Origin: Platanthera guangdongensis
Taxonomy: Eukaryota; Streptophyta; Magnoliopsida; Asparagales; Orchidaceae
Length of the DNA: 64,000 nt
Assembly: GCA_039583875.1 (NCBI GenBank)
Contig: CM077157.1
Span: 74,772,346-74,836,345 of the forward strand
Direction: 5' to 3'
Position 1 is the first letter of the stretch. Each line of letters begins with the position of its first letter. Shown one piece after another: positions 22,428 through 33,848 of this stretch. Both the position numbers and the translations under genes were made by a program. The notes beneath the pieces are model-generated. The model saw only the letters and a program-made list of their open reading frames with translations, was not told the origin of the DNA and made no database searches.

Positions 22428-23562
22428 TGTTGGAGTTATCATTGTGATCTGGAAGTGATCAAACATGTAATCTCACTGCCAACGCGATATGAGCCTGCAA
22501 GGTCGCACATAAGAGATGTGGAGAAGTTGGATGATTGACTGTGTTGGTAAAGGTTGCCAATCACCGATCTGAATGGGGTTGTGGGCAAGGTGTTGCCTTA
22601 AAGAATCACCGGGTTGGGCAAATGTTGCCTTGAAGGACTGGTAAGAATAGTCGGCCGAGGGTCGACGAGAATCGACTAGAATCGTAGAGAATAGTTCTCT
22701 GATTCTCGCCGATCGACGAGAATCGTCGAGAATAGTTCTCTGATTCTCGCCGATCGACGAGAATCGTCGAGAATTAGTTCTCTGATTCTCGCCGATCGGC
22801 GTGTATCGTCGACCCACGATCGGCGTGAATTGTCGACCTACGTTCAGCGTGAATCGTCGAGAATAGTTCTCTGATTCTCACCGATCCGGGTGATTCTCGC
22901 CAATTGTGATTCTCGCCGATTCTGATTCTTGCCGATCCTGACCGACTCTCGCCGATTAATACTCGCCGATTCTGAACCCTATTTCTGGGTGGTCTGCGGA
23001 TAGCGATTTTCCTAAGTCCTTAATGTCTTCGGTATAAAAGGGACACTTAGGGATTTCGGGTAACACATGCTTTTGACAGCCGATCGAATCGAAAAATGAC
23101 GGAAGTCGTTCCGCCTTTCCGTTCGCCGATCCCGAATCCCGCCGCCGACGGAAGTGTTCCGCCGCCGCCGTATTCGCTCCGTCGACCTCCTCTTCTCCGG
23201 CAACTGTCGCTGGTGTTGCTTTTCCTGGCGCGGACCTAGCAGTCCGTGGAATAGCAAGGTGCGGTCATCGTTCTTCCCGATCTTCCGTGCGACGGAAAGC
23301 TCGGCGTTCTCCCACTCGTGTGGATTTCTGCAGAGATGTGGATATTATTCCACGTAGAACTCGCCACTAGCAAGAAGACAAAGTTTGGAGCATCTCCGTT
23401 GAGTTGTGACTCAACGCCACCGAGGTAATTTTTGCCTACTTGTTTGCTAACTTCTTGATTCAACTATCATGTTCCGATCTCATTTCTTTTGGGTTTTCTT
23501 AATGTTTTATTCTTCCGCTGCGTGCACAAGTGTTGTGCCATCCCCTTAGAGAAACCCCAACA
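22428..23562 (+). repeat. Copia element A2, 5' LTR (1135 bp, complete)
   Basis: It runs TGTTGGAGTT...AACCCCAACA. The flanking CTCGC (22423-22427) is repeated at 52554-52558 just after the end of the A2 3' LTR, so it is the 5-bp target-site duplication. TATAAAAG occurs near 23033, and the CGACGAGAATCGTCGAG array near 22660-22960. Confidence 0.95.
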
Positions 23563-23563
23563 G

Positions 23564-23574
23564 TGGTATCAGAG
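23564..23574 (+). other. Primer-binding site, tRNA-Met (A2)
   Basis: TGGTATCAGAG after LTR + G, as in A1. Confidence 0.9.
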
Positions 23575-24541
23575 GGAGGTTACGGCCATGATCGTTGTAT
23601 TGGAAGTTTGTTATTCCAGTGCGTGTAAACCTACGGATTTAGAAGTGTTCTAAATGTCAGATTTAGTCTTGGTACCCCGCCAAGAACCTCTGGAATTGCG
23701 TGGAATTTCTAATTGTTAGAAATTGTTGTCTCCTTAGCAGTAACCATCCCTCGATTTTGTTTTGGATTTTGAATCCAACATAGAGAGATGAGCCTGTCTA
23801 CTGCTTTAAGTTGAGTTGTCTTTACCTTTGTCCAATGCATGTAAATCTGAGGATTTGGAAATTTCCGGATGTTCAGATTTAGCCCTTCCTTCTATCAAAT
23901 GTTGATGGTGTCAGGATGTGCACATAAGGGATGTATGTGGTTTTAGAAGAATTGTTTTTCTTTGGATGTGCATATTGATCAAATATTGATCATGGTTAAT
24001 TGTTAACCTATAATTAAAATCCCTTCATCAAATATTAAGTGTTTGGATGCCTTCCGATGGATGACACTCTTCCTGCCTCGATCGATGAAGTGTGGGCTTG
24101 CCAAAGCAAGGTGCATTAATCTATCTTGGTAAGGGTGCCAGCGGATAATTGTGATATCCCACTGTCGACATCGGGTCATACTTAACTAGGTGACCTCAAA
24201 GGTTGAGTGCCTAGAGGCATAGGGTTGGCATGCACCATATGATGGATGCGAATAAGGAGTTATTCACCAACCATACAAGAATTGCATGAGGATGCAATTG
24301 GCAAGCATTGCCTACCTAAATAACTGCATCGTGAGAGGAACGCCAAAGCGGACTCATAGTGTTGGTGAAATACGGATCTTGTCCACTAAGAGAGTAGCTC
24401 GCATGAACTCTCCGAATTGTTAGTGAGGGCTATCATTTCGAATAAAATAGTGGGAGTATTTTAATTGAAGTCCAAATTAAAATAAATTGTATTTGAAATT
24501 TTGGTACTGATTTTATTCTGCATAAATTCTTGTAGAATTCC
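23575..24541 (+). other. A2 untranslated leader
   Basis: About 970 bp, nearly identical to 918-1885. Nothing coding seen. Confidence 0.75.
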
Positions 24542-25381
24542 ATGGCAAGTGTTTCACACTCCACGTTGTCTCTGAGAGCCATCCTTGAGAAGGATAAGCT
24601 CAGTGGGACAAACTACATGGACTGGTATAGGAACCTGAGAATTGTTCTCAGGCAAGAGCGAAAGCTCTATGTCTTGGAAGAAGAGGCCCCCGAGGTGCCG
24701 ACCGGGAACTCTTCCCGTACTGAGAAGGATACTTATAAGAAGTATACTAACGATGCTTTAGATGTCGAATGCCTTATGCTTGCCACTATGAACTCTGAGC
24801 TTCAGAAGCAACATGAGAACATGGGGTGCAAGGAGATTGACGAGCATCTCAAGAAAATGTTTCAAGGGCAGGCTCGTCAAGAGAGGTTCGACATCACAAA
24901 AGCGTTATTTCAGTGCAAGATGGGAGTTCGAGACTTAGTAGGGACTCACGTACTCAAGATGATTGGGTAAATAGAGAACCTTGAAAGGCTGGGTTTTCCT
25001 CTTGGTCAAGAGTTGGCCACGGATCTGATCCTGCAATCGTTGTCGGACAGTTATGAGCAGTTCGTCTTGAACTATAACATGAATGAAATAGACAAGACAC
25101 TGCCCGAACTCCTTGGCATGTTGAGAACTGCCGAAATCAATATGAAGAAGGCCAAGCCTGCCAGCCCCATACTGATGGTGCATAAGGGCAAGGGCAAGGC
25201 CAAGGGTTCCAAGAAGACGAAGGTGGGACCTAAGTCATATCTTGAGCCCAAGTCTTCTGCACTGATGAAAAAGGAAAGCACGGTGAAGGAAGGGAAATGC
25301 CACCACTGTGGCAAGGCTGGTCATTGGAGGAGGAACTGTCCTTCGTACATTGAGGGTCTGCAGAAATTGAGGGAGGTATGA
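24542..25381 (+). pseudogene. gag: A2 Gag
   Basis: Same protein as A1 Gag: UBN2-type core, basic linker and CCHC knuckle (CHHCGKAGHWRRNC, about 25298-25340). The TAA at 24968-24970 is at the same codon as in A1. Two residues differ from A1 in the first half (D to N, S to L). The frame breaks near 25372, where A2 has three Gs and A1 has four, so A2 ends in a stop at 25379-25381 before the protease. Confidence 0.88.
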
Positions 25382-26970
25382 CTTCCGCTTCAAATGTTTA
25401 CGTTATAGAGATAAACCTTTCTGCTCCTTCATATTGGGTATTGGATACCGGATGTGGTTCTCACATTTGTACAAATGTGCAGGAACTGGGAAGGAGAAGA
25501 TTGCTGAGTAAAGGAGAGGTGGGCCTCCGCGTCGATAATGGAGAAAGAGTGCTGCTGTAGCCGTAGGGGTTTACCGTCTTTCTTTGCCCAGTGGGCTTGT
25601 AATAGAACTAGATAACTGTTATTTTTGTTCCGTCCATAACTAGAAACATTATATCTATTTCATGTTTGGACATGATTGGATTTTCTTTTATAATTAAGAA
25701 CAACTGTAGTTCTATATTTAAGAATGATGTTTGTTATGTTGTAGCTCAATTGTTTAATGGTCTTTATGTTTTGAACTTGCACCATCTGATCTGTAATGTA
25801 GAAAATAATAAAAAACTAAGAACAAATGACTCGAACCCTACATTTCTCTGGCATTGTCGTTTGGGCCATATCAACGAGAAGCGCATATCCAAGCTCCATA
25901 GAGATGGACTTTTGGACTCATTTGATTATGAATCATTTGAGCGATGTGAATCTTGTTTGTTAGGCAAGATGACTAAAGCTCCTTTCACTGGTTATACTGA
26001 GAGGGCTGAGGATCTCTTGGGTATTGTACATAGTGATGTATGCGGACCCATGAGTTCCATGGCTAGAGGTGGGTATTTCTACTTTGTTACATTTACTGAT
26101 GATTTCAGTAGATACGGATATGTGTATCTTATGAAGTGCAAATCCGAGACCTTTGAAAAGTTCAAAGAGTTTAAGAATGAAGTAGAAAACCAGTTGGGTA
26201 AAAGGGTTAAAGCACTCCGATCTGATCGAGGTGGCGAATACCTGAGTCATGAGTTCCATGATCATCTGAAAGAGTGTGGTATTGTATCACAGCTCACTCC
26301 ACCTAGAACACCACAACATAATGGTGTGTTTGAGAGGAGAAATCGTACTCTGTTAGACATGGTACGTTCGATGATGAGTCATGCAGACTTGCCTGTTTCC
26401 TTTTGGGGTTTTGCTTTAGAGACTGCTGCAATGACATTGAATCGCACTCCAACGAAAACGGTTCTGAAGACACCATATGAGATATGGACTGGGAAGCGTC
26501 CTAGTATGTCGTTCATTAAAATTTGGGGCTGTGAGGCATACGTGAGACGTCAAATGCCTGACAAGCTGGAACCCAAATCGGATAAATGTTATCTGGTGGG
26601 ATATCCTAAGGAAACGAAAGGGTATTACTTTTACCTACCGTCTGATGGCAAAGTGTTTGTTGCAAGGACTGGTGTCTTCTTGGAGAAAGAGTTCTTATCA
26701 AGAAAGACTGAAAAGGTAGAGCTTGAAGAAGTTCAAGAACCACATGTAGTGAATGAACCGGAATTGGATTCTGAGACAGGACTACAAGATGTTGTAGCTA
26801 GAGAACCTGCTCAGGGAACACAAGTCCTACGTAGATCTGGTAGACCGAGGTTTGAGCTTGAGAGATATGGATTTCTCGTGTCTCAAATAGGTAATGTGTT
26901 GCTTATGGATCATGATGATGAACCAGCAACCTACCAAGAGGTTATGAATGGACCGGACTCCGACAAATAG
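25382..26970 (+). pseudogene. pol: A2 protease and integrase
   Basis: The protease DTG (VLDTGCGSH) lies in the frame open to 25560. A2 then lacks one base of A1's GTTGCTGCTG and has an extra T in TTATTTTTG, so two breaks fall close together. From 25666 a single frame carries WHCRLGH, CESCLLGK, HSDVCGP, RSDRGGEY and NGVFERRNR through to 26970. Unlike A1 there is no stop after TGVFL (GAG here), so integrase is longer and better kept. The TAG at 26968-26970 is shared with A1. Confidence 0.9.
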
Positions 26971-28521
26971 CTTGAGGCTATGAAATCCGAAATGGACTCC
27001 ATGTATGCAAACCAAGTTTGGAACTTGGTGGAACCACCTGAAGGGGTACGACCCATAGGGTGCAAGTGGGTCTTCATGAAGAAGACCGACATGGATGGGA
27101 ATGTACAGACATTCAAAGGGCGACTGGTGGCTAAGAGTTTCAAGCAAATTCATGGTATTGACTATGATGAGACCTTTCCCCTGTTGCTATGGTGAAGTCC
27201 ATTAGGATATTGTTTGCTATTGCTGCGTATTATGACTACGAGATCTGGCAGATGGATGTCAAAACGGCTTTCCTTAATGAAACCTCCTTGAGGAAGTGTA
27301 TATGACACAACCCGAGGGTTTTGTATCCCCAGATGAAGCCACTAAAATATGCAAGCTGAATAAGTCCATTTATGGATTGAAACAGGCCTCTCGAAGTTGG
27401 AATCTTCGTTTTGATGAGAAAATAAAGAGTTTGGTTTCATCAAGAATGAAGATGAGCCTTGTGTTTACAAGCGAATCAGTGGGAGCATTGTTGTCTTCCT
27501 GATATTGTATGTAGATGACATACTATTGATTGGGAATGACATTTCTACCCTGAAAGTTGTTAAGAACAACCTAGGGAACTGCTTTTCAATGAAGGATTTG
27601 GGTGAAGCGACTTATATACTCGGTATTAAGATCTATAGAGATAGATCGAAGAAGTTGCTGGGTTTCACCCAGAGTACGTACATCGAAAAGGTGTTGAAAC
27701 AGTTCAACATGCTTGAGTCCAAGAAAGGATTTTTGTCCATGTCTCATGGTGTGAATCTCTCTAAGGACCAGTGTCCAAAATCTTGTAAAGATAAGGACCG
27801 CATGAAGTTGATTCCATATGCTTCGGCAATTGGATCAATCATGTACGCGATGTTATGTACTCGACCTGATGTCTCCTTTGCTTTGAGCATGACTAGCAGG
27901 TATCAGTCAGACCCCGGTGAGTGTCACTGGATTGCAGTCAAGAATATCCTGAAGTACTTGAGAAGGACTAAGGATGTGTTCTTGGTGTATGGTGGAGAGG
28001 AAGAGCTCGTTGTAAGTGGTTACACAGATGCTAGCTTCCAAACTGATAGAGACGACTCCAAGTCTCAGTCAGGTTTTGTGTTTTGCCTGAATGGAGGAGC
28101 TGTGAGCTGGAAGAGTTCCAAGCAAGAGACAGTTGCTGATTCTACAACAGAGGCCGAGTATATCGCAGCAGCTAATGCGGCGAAGGAGGCTGTATGGATT
28201 AGGAAATTCATCGGCGAGCTTGATGTAGTTCCTAGCATTGTTGGTCCCGTAGTTCTCTACTGTGATAACAATGGTGCAATTGCACAATCTAAGGAACCTA
28301 GATCTCATCAGCGCTCCAAGAACATACTTCGGCGGTTTCATCTTATTCGTGAGATTGTCGAACGAGGAGATGTAAACATTTGCAGAGTGCCGACTGAGGA
28401 GAATATTGCGGATCCACTGACAAAGCCTCTCGTGCAGAGAAAGCATGATGGTCATACTAGATCGATGGGTATACAATACCTAATGATCAACTCTAGTGAG
28501 AATCTTGTAGATTGCATGTAA
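26971..28521 (+). pseudogene. pol: A2 reverse transcriptase and RNase H
   Basis: Same order as A1: [37 protein letters not shown] (about 27508-27519), TDASFQTD, CDNNGAI and ADPLTKPL. Private breaks are a lost T in CCTTTTCCCC (near 27177) and a lost G near 27281. The frame break before YVDD is shared with A1. The end is 12 residues longer than in A1, because A2 lacks one A of CTAAATGATC and the stop moves to 28519-28521. Confidence 0.9.
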
Positions 28522-29452
28522 ACCTGTATTTTGTTGGCTATTTGTTCATATGATCAACATTGTACCTAATTTTTCTCTTACAATTAATGGCAAGTTCTTT
28601 TATTATGTCTTTTTCTATATGATAGTTAAATGTTAACATAATAGATATCCTTAGAATGTTCGCTTCCATGGGACATCAAGTACGTGACTTGAATGTGAGA
28701 GCCCATGATTTATTTGAAGCTTCATTCTTAAAGGTCCCTGGTCGAGTATCATCATAGAAGCTAAGGGTGATGATGGTACATGAAGACTAGCACGTGTGTT
28801 GACTGATGATCGGTTCTCACATGTCATGATATTGTGATATCAAGTCATCACGTGGGTACTTGTTAGTGAACAAGTTGTACTGGACAGACCCAACCTGAGA
28901 CTACTCTGTGGATTGTCATCCAATCGTGTCACGAGTAGGTCTCAATTGACAATGGTGTTGTGATCCTTTGACCTGAAGTCACAGCATTCATCAAGTGAGG
29001 AAGAGCGTGCTTTGATGCCATCTAAAGTCTTCCTTGAGAAAGGTTGATGATAAGGGTGGTTGTTGGGCATGTTACGAATCATTTGGGTGTTTGTGTGTGA
29101 GCAGATATGAGATTTGTCCTCCTGTATGACAGGAGTTGCATCCATGGGCCCCTTGATGGAACTGGACTGAGAAATGCATGGCCATGCTTGGTTGAGTCAA
29201 TATGTGATATTGGACTCACCATTCTCTGAAAGTCCGTCCTGGATCAAGAAACTTGGATTGAGCTATTATGAGGGTGACACGGTCCATGCCTCTAGTTCTT
29301 TCCGGATGTAAGGGACAAAGGGACAAAGACAACGCTGATACATTGGTCATATATGCTTATGAGTTATTAACTCTTATTGCTTGGGGAGCAATGATGCATT
29401 GCTAGATGCCGCTCATTGTTTGTGAGGTTTTTGCTTTGATACTTTCGAGATC
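28522..29452 (+). other. A2 3' untranslated region
   Basis: Matches 5845-6799 of A1. No convincing gene. Confidence 0.7.
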
Positions 29453-29463
29453 AAGTGGGAGTC
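29453..29463 (+). other. A2 polypurine tract
   Basis: AAGTGGGAGTC directly before the 3' LTR start at 29464. Confidence 0.75.
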
Positions 29464-30149
29464 TGTTGGAGTTACCATTGTGATCTGGAAGTGATCAAAC
29501 ATATGATCTCACTGCCAACGCGATATGAGCCTGCAGGGTCGCACATAAGAGATGTGGAGAAGTTGGTTGATTGACTGTGTTGGTAAAGGTTACCAATCAC
29601 CGCCTTGAATGGGATTGTGGGCAAAGTGTTGCCTTAAAGGATCGTCGGGTTGGGCAAATGTTGCCTTGGAGGGCTGGTAAGAATAGTCGGTCGAGGGTCG
29701 ACGAGAATCGTAGAGAATAGTTCTCTGATTCTTGCCGATCGACGAGAATCGTCGAGAATAGTTCTCTGATTCTCGTCGATCGACGAGAATCGTCGAGAAT
29801 TAGTTCTCTGATTCTCGCCGATCGGCGTGTATCGTCGACCACGATCGGCGTGAATTGTCGACCCACGTTCGGCATGAATCGTCGAGAATAGTTCTCTGAT
29901 TCTCACTGATCCGGGTGATTCTCGCCGATTGTGATTCTCGCCGATTCTGATTCTCGCCGATCCTGACCGACTCTCGCTGATTAATACTCGCCGATTCTGA
30001 ACCCTATTTCTGGGTGGTCTGCGGATAGCGATTTTCCTAAGTCTTTTATGCCTTCGGTATAAAAGGGACACTTAGGGTTTTCGGGTAACACATGCTTTTG
30101 ACAGCCGATCGAATCGAAAAGCGACGGAAGTCGTTCCGCCTTTCCGTTC
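29464..30149 (+). repeat. A2 3' LTR, first part, interrupted by B2
   Basis: Starts TGTTGGAGTT and stops after CGTTC (30145-30149), the target duplicated by B2. The second part is at 52111-52553. It lacks one CGACGAGAAT unit compared with the 5' LTR. Confidence 0.95.
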
Positions 30150-30558
30150 TGTTGAAGTATTAGACAGGGCGGCTTAGCGGTCTGATCCAGCGGTTTGTTG
30201 ACCGGGCGGCTTAGCGGTCTGATCCAGCGGTTTGTTGACCGAGCGGTCTGGCGATCTCACTCTGAAGCCTGGAGACCGGGTGGTCTATCGGTCTACCATT
30301 GCGGCATGTTCTATCCTGCTGGAGTTGCCGAGCGGTTAACCCATCTGTCTAACCACGTAGCCTGTGCGGTCACCTTTATTCTAGCCGCTCAGTATTGTAA
30401 ATGTTTAGTCCCACATTGTTTGTATACTCTCTTTCTTATCTCCTCCATTCTATATAAGGGAGGGCATACCTTTGTAAATGATATCTTTTTTGGATAATAA
30501 AATTTCAATTATTCAAAAGTTTATCCGCTTGTTCTCTCTTTTTCGCTACTTTCTAACA
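30150..30558 (+). repeat. Copia element B2, 5' LTR (409 bp)
   Basis: TGTTGAAGTATT...TTTCTAACA, with the 40-bp tandem unit at the start and TATATAAG near 30451. CGTTC (30145-30149) before it is repeated after the 3' LTR (52111-52115). Confidence 0.95.
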
Positions 30559-30570
30559 TGGTATCAGAGG
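30559..30570 (+). other. Primer-binding site, tRNA-Met (B2)
   Basis: TGGTATCAGAGG directly after the LTR. Confidence 0.9.
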
Positions 30571-31135
30571 ACACGGTCATTTCCTCCTGATTCTATGCGC
30601 TCTCTGTTGTTCGCGGCTTGTTTTCCGCTTTCTGCGACCTGTCTCGCGGCTTGCCTTCTCTTCTGTCCGCGCGGCTTGTTTCTGTCCGCTACCCTGTTCG
30701 TGCGGCTTGCTTCTTCTTGATTCTCTTCTCCTACTGCTATTCGTCGCAGCGACTGTTTCCTTGTCGCCGCGCTCCTTGTTCTTTCTTGCCTCTCCGACTT
30801 CCTAGTCGTTGCGGCCTGTCTCTGTCCGCGTGCCTTGTCTCTACCCGTTGCGGACTTCTTCTCCCTGTCCGCTTCTGCTTTCCCCATTTCTGCTTGTCTC
30901 TATACTCGCGGTTTGCTGCTGTGATCTGCCTGACCGTGCGGGTTGTTCCTATCTCACCTGCATCTTGGTCGCGGTCACCTGCTCTTCTCCTCTCTTCTGT
31001 TCGCTCAGCCTTTTCAGTCTGCGCGACCTCTTCCCCGCTGTGCCTTTGACCTCTTTTTAGCCGCTACTGTTCGTGCGGCTTCTTCTGTTTTCTAACCGCT
31101 TCTGTTTGCGCGGCTTCTTCTGCTTGCCGGGTTCT
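30571..31135 (+). other. B2 leader
   Basis: Pyrimidine-rich leader with CGCGGCTT words, as in B1. Open frames here are compositional. Confidence 0.65.
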
Positions 31136-32040
31136 ATGACTACCTCCGTTCTCACCACTACTCCTGAAGCTCCTTCTCCTCCTCCCCCTTCGGGCAACCT
31201 TGGCACCCTTTCCAAGCTTGTTGGCTCCAACTATCCCGATTGGAGCGTTTCTTTCACCTTTCTCTTTCGTTCTCAACGCAAGCGTCATCACCTCACCGAT
31301 GACCCTCCTCCTCGCACCTCTCCTGAGTTTGATGACTGGGATGCGAGTGATGCTCTTGTCCGCACCTGGCTGGCCAACATCCTTTCTGATGAGTGCCTTC
31401 CCGTCATTCGCCATGATGAGACGGTCAAGGCCGCCTGGCTTCACCTCGCTGCTCTCTATTCTAAGGGGGGCCAGACGTCCGCATTTATACTGTCTATGCG
31501 GACCTCTTCGCCCGCCCTTCCATGTCACCGGCTGCGGCTTATCAGCAGGTTCATGCTCTTGGTGCTGAAATCCTCCAGAATCGCCCCTTCTCCGCGGACT
31601 TGGCCGACCAGCACAAACACTTCCAGGAACTCCTGGTTGTTTGTTATCTTCTTCGTCTTCCCGACTCTTATGATATGATCCGCCAGCAGATCTTGGGTGA
31701 GGCGGAATCTCCTACTTTGGATGCCACTGCGGCTCGCATTGTCGCTGTTACTTCGCTACTCCAGCGGCCTCTGTTGGCCTCCCCCCTTCCCAGGACTCCT
31801 TTGCTCACCAAGCTCAGAGGGGGGCCCTAGTAGCCGCGGCTCCTCTGGCGGACGAGGTTCATCCCGGTTCCTCTGCTCTCACTGTGGTCGTACTGGCCAT
31901 ACTGTTGACCGCTGCTGGCAGAAACATCCTCATCTTCGCCCTTCCGGTGATGCTCCTTCTTCGGCCTCCGCCTCTTCTCGGCCGTCTGCCTCTGTGGCCA
32001 CGACGTCAGGTAGTGCCCACGTCGTTACCAAGGTAAATGG
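31136..32040 (+). pseudogene. gag: B2 Gag
   Basis: Starts at ATG 31136 and is open through the copia gag core (LSKLVGSNYPDWSVSF, VRTWLANILSDECLP, ALYSKGGQTS). A missing C near 31480 (ACGTCCGCA, versus ACGTCCCGCA in B1) breaks the frame. The rest continues at 31522-31830, breaks again near 31790-31830, and ends with a CCHC knuckle (CSHCGRTGHTVDRC, about 31877-31918). Function as for B1 Gag. Confidence 0.85.
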
Positions 32041-33300
32041 CTGATTTACTCTAGTGCCACAAATCATATGGCGGGCAACCCTCATTGCTTCTCCCGTCTT
32101 GAGACCCATGACCGCTTACCCCCGGTTCGTGTGGCGGATGGTTCCCCGTCCCCGGTTCATGGGACGGGCATGGTTCAACTCACCCCATCGCTTTGCTTGG
32201 AGGATACCCTCTATGTCCCGAGGTTCCCGTGCAATTTGTTATCAGTTACTACTTTATGCCGGCAACTTCAGTGCTCCGTCTTATTCACTCCCACTACTTG
32301 TTCTTTTCAGGACCCGAGGACCCAGCGGACGATTGCTACTGGGACTGAGAGCGGCGGCCTCTACTTCCTCGACGATGTTCCGCTCTATCTGCCTACTCCT
32401 CCTCCACCGATCTCCTTCAGTGGCATCTTCGTCTTGGACATCCTCCTCCTCGGCTTATTCGCCAGCTTCTGCCCCACTTACCTCTCCAGTTCTCTGCTCA
32501 ACTGTGATGCGTGTCAGCTTGGCAAACATCATCGCTCCTCCTTCCCACCGAAGCAAGGCCGTGGCTCCTCTCTCATATTTGATCTTATTCATTCTGATGT
32601 ATGGGGTCCTGCTCCTACCCTCACAGTTGGTCGGGGCAGTTCCTATTTTGTCACTTTTATTGATGATTTTTCTCGATGTACCTGGGTGTATCTGTTAAAA
32701 GATCGCTCTGACCTATTTTCTGTTTGGCAATCATTTTACTTTATGATTAAGACTCAATTTGCTATTTCTATTAAAGTCTTACGTTCTGATAATGCCAAAG
32801 AATATCTGACTCATGAGTTCTCCGCATTCTTTCACCAACATGGCCTCCTTCATCAAACGACTTGTGTTTACACCTCCCAGCAGAATGGGGTGGCAGAGCG
32901 TAAAAACCGTCACCTGCTTGATGTTGCGCGTACTCTCATGACACAGATGCACGTCCCTCGCTCCTACTGGGACTACGTTGTGCTCCTCGCCTGCTATCTC
33001 ATCAATCGCCTTCCCTCCGGGGTTCTCCACGGCCAGACTCCCTTCTCCCTTCTCTACCCCCACCAGGAACCTTTTCCTCTTCCTCTCTGTGTCTTTGGCT
33101 GTACGGCCTTTGTTCACGCTCCCTCCGCTACCCGCGACAAGCTTTCCCCCCGTTCCACCAAGTGTGTCTTTTTGGGGTACTCTACCACTCAAAAAGGCTA
33201 TTGCTGCTTTGACCCCCTTCTCCGCAAGCAGTTTGTCTCCGCGGATGTGACTTTTCGAAAATGCTTCCTATTTCTCTTCTCCCTCTTCTCTTCCTTCTGA
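32041..33300 (+). pseudogene. pol: B2 protease and integrase
   Basis: At the protease site the catalytic Asp is changed: LIYSSATNHM stands where copia has a D-S/T-G-A motif, so both Asp and Gly are lost. Integrase has CDACQLGKHH, IHSDVWGP, RSDNAKEY and NGVAERKNRH, all DDE residues present. A short break affects the HLRLGH zinc region (near 32380-32480), which is read in another frame. C-terminal sequence VFGCTAFVHAP and CVFLGYSTTQKGY is better kept than in B1. A frame break near 33260 follows. Confidence 0.87.
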
Positions 33301-33593
33301 TATCTCCGTTCCTTCCACACCTCTCCACGTTTTCCCACCTTCGTCTCCTCCTCCACCCACTCCTTCCCAGTCCGTCTCCCCCCACCCACCCCTCCACCAT
33401 CCTCTCCGCTGTCGTCTCTCTCTAGTCCCGGGCCAGCCTTCTCCGCCACGGACGCTCCGGTCTATGACGCTCCCGTTGCCGACGCTCCCGTTGACCTGGA
33501 TGTTCTCATTGCCCTTCGCAAAGGGGTGCGGGCGTGTACTCAACACCCGCTCACGGCTGTTGTTTCCTATGATCAGCTTTCTCCTTCTCGCAG
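33301..33593 (+). other. B2 pol proline/serine-rich linker
   Basis: The region between integrase and RT is C-rich and codes for Pro/Ser-rich sequence in shifting frames, as is usual for copia pol. Confidence 0.6.
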
Positions 33594-33848
33594 GTGTTTT
33601 GCCTTGGCTATCTCTGCTACTTCTACTCCCGTACCTACCAGGTGGCTCTTGCTCTCCCTCATTGGAAGTCTGCCATGGATGAGGAGATGGCTACTCTTAC
33701 TGAACGGGGTACCTGGACCCTGGTTCCTGCTCTCGTGGGCACTGATGTGGTTGGCTGTCGCTGGGTCTTCGTTGTGAAGTTTCGCCCCGACGGCACTGTG
33801 GATCGCTACAAAGCCCGGCTGGTGGCCAAGGGCTTCACTCAGACTTAC
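33594..33848 (+). pseudogene. pol: B2 RT, N-terminal part, interrupted by element C
   Basis: Copia RT start: HWKSAMDEEMATL, GTWTLVP, CRWVFVVKF, KARLVAKGFTQTY. The coding sequence stops inside the conserved KGFTQ-Y-G-DY motif because element C begins at 33849. It resumes at 50384 as GVDYFDTFSPVA. The last five bases CTTAC (33844-33848) are the target site duplicated at 50379-50383. Confidence 0.93.
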
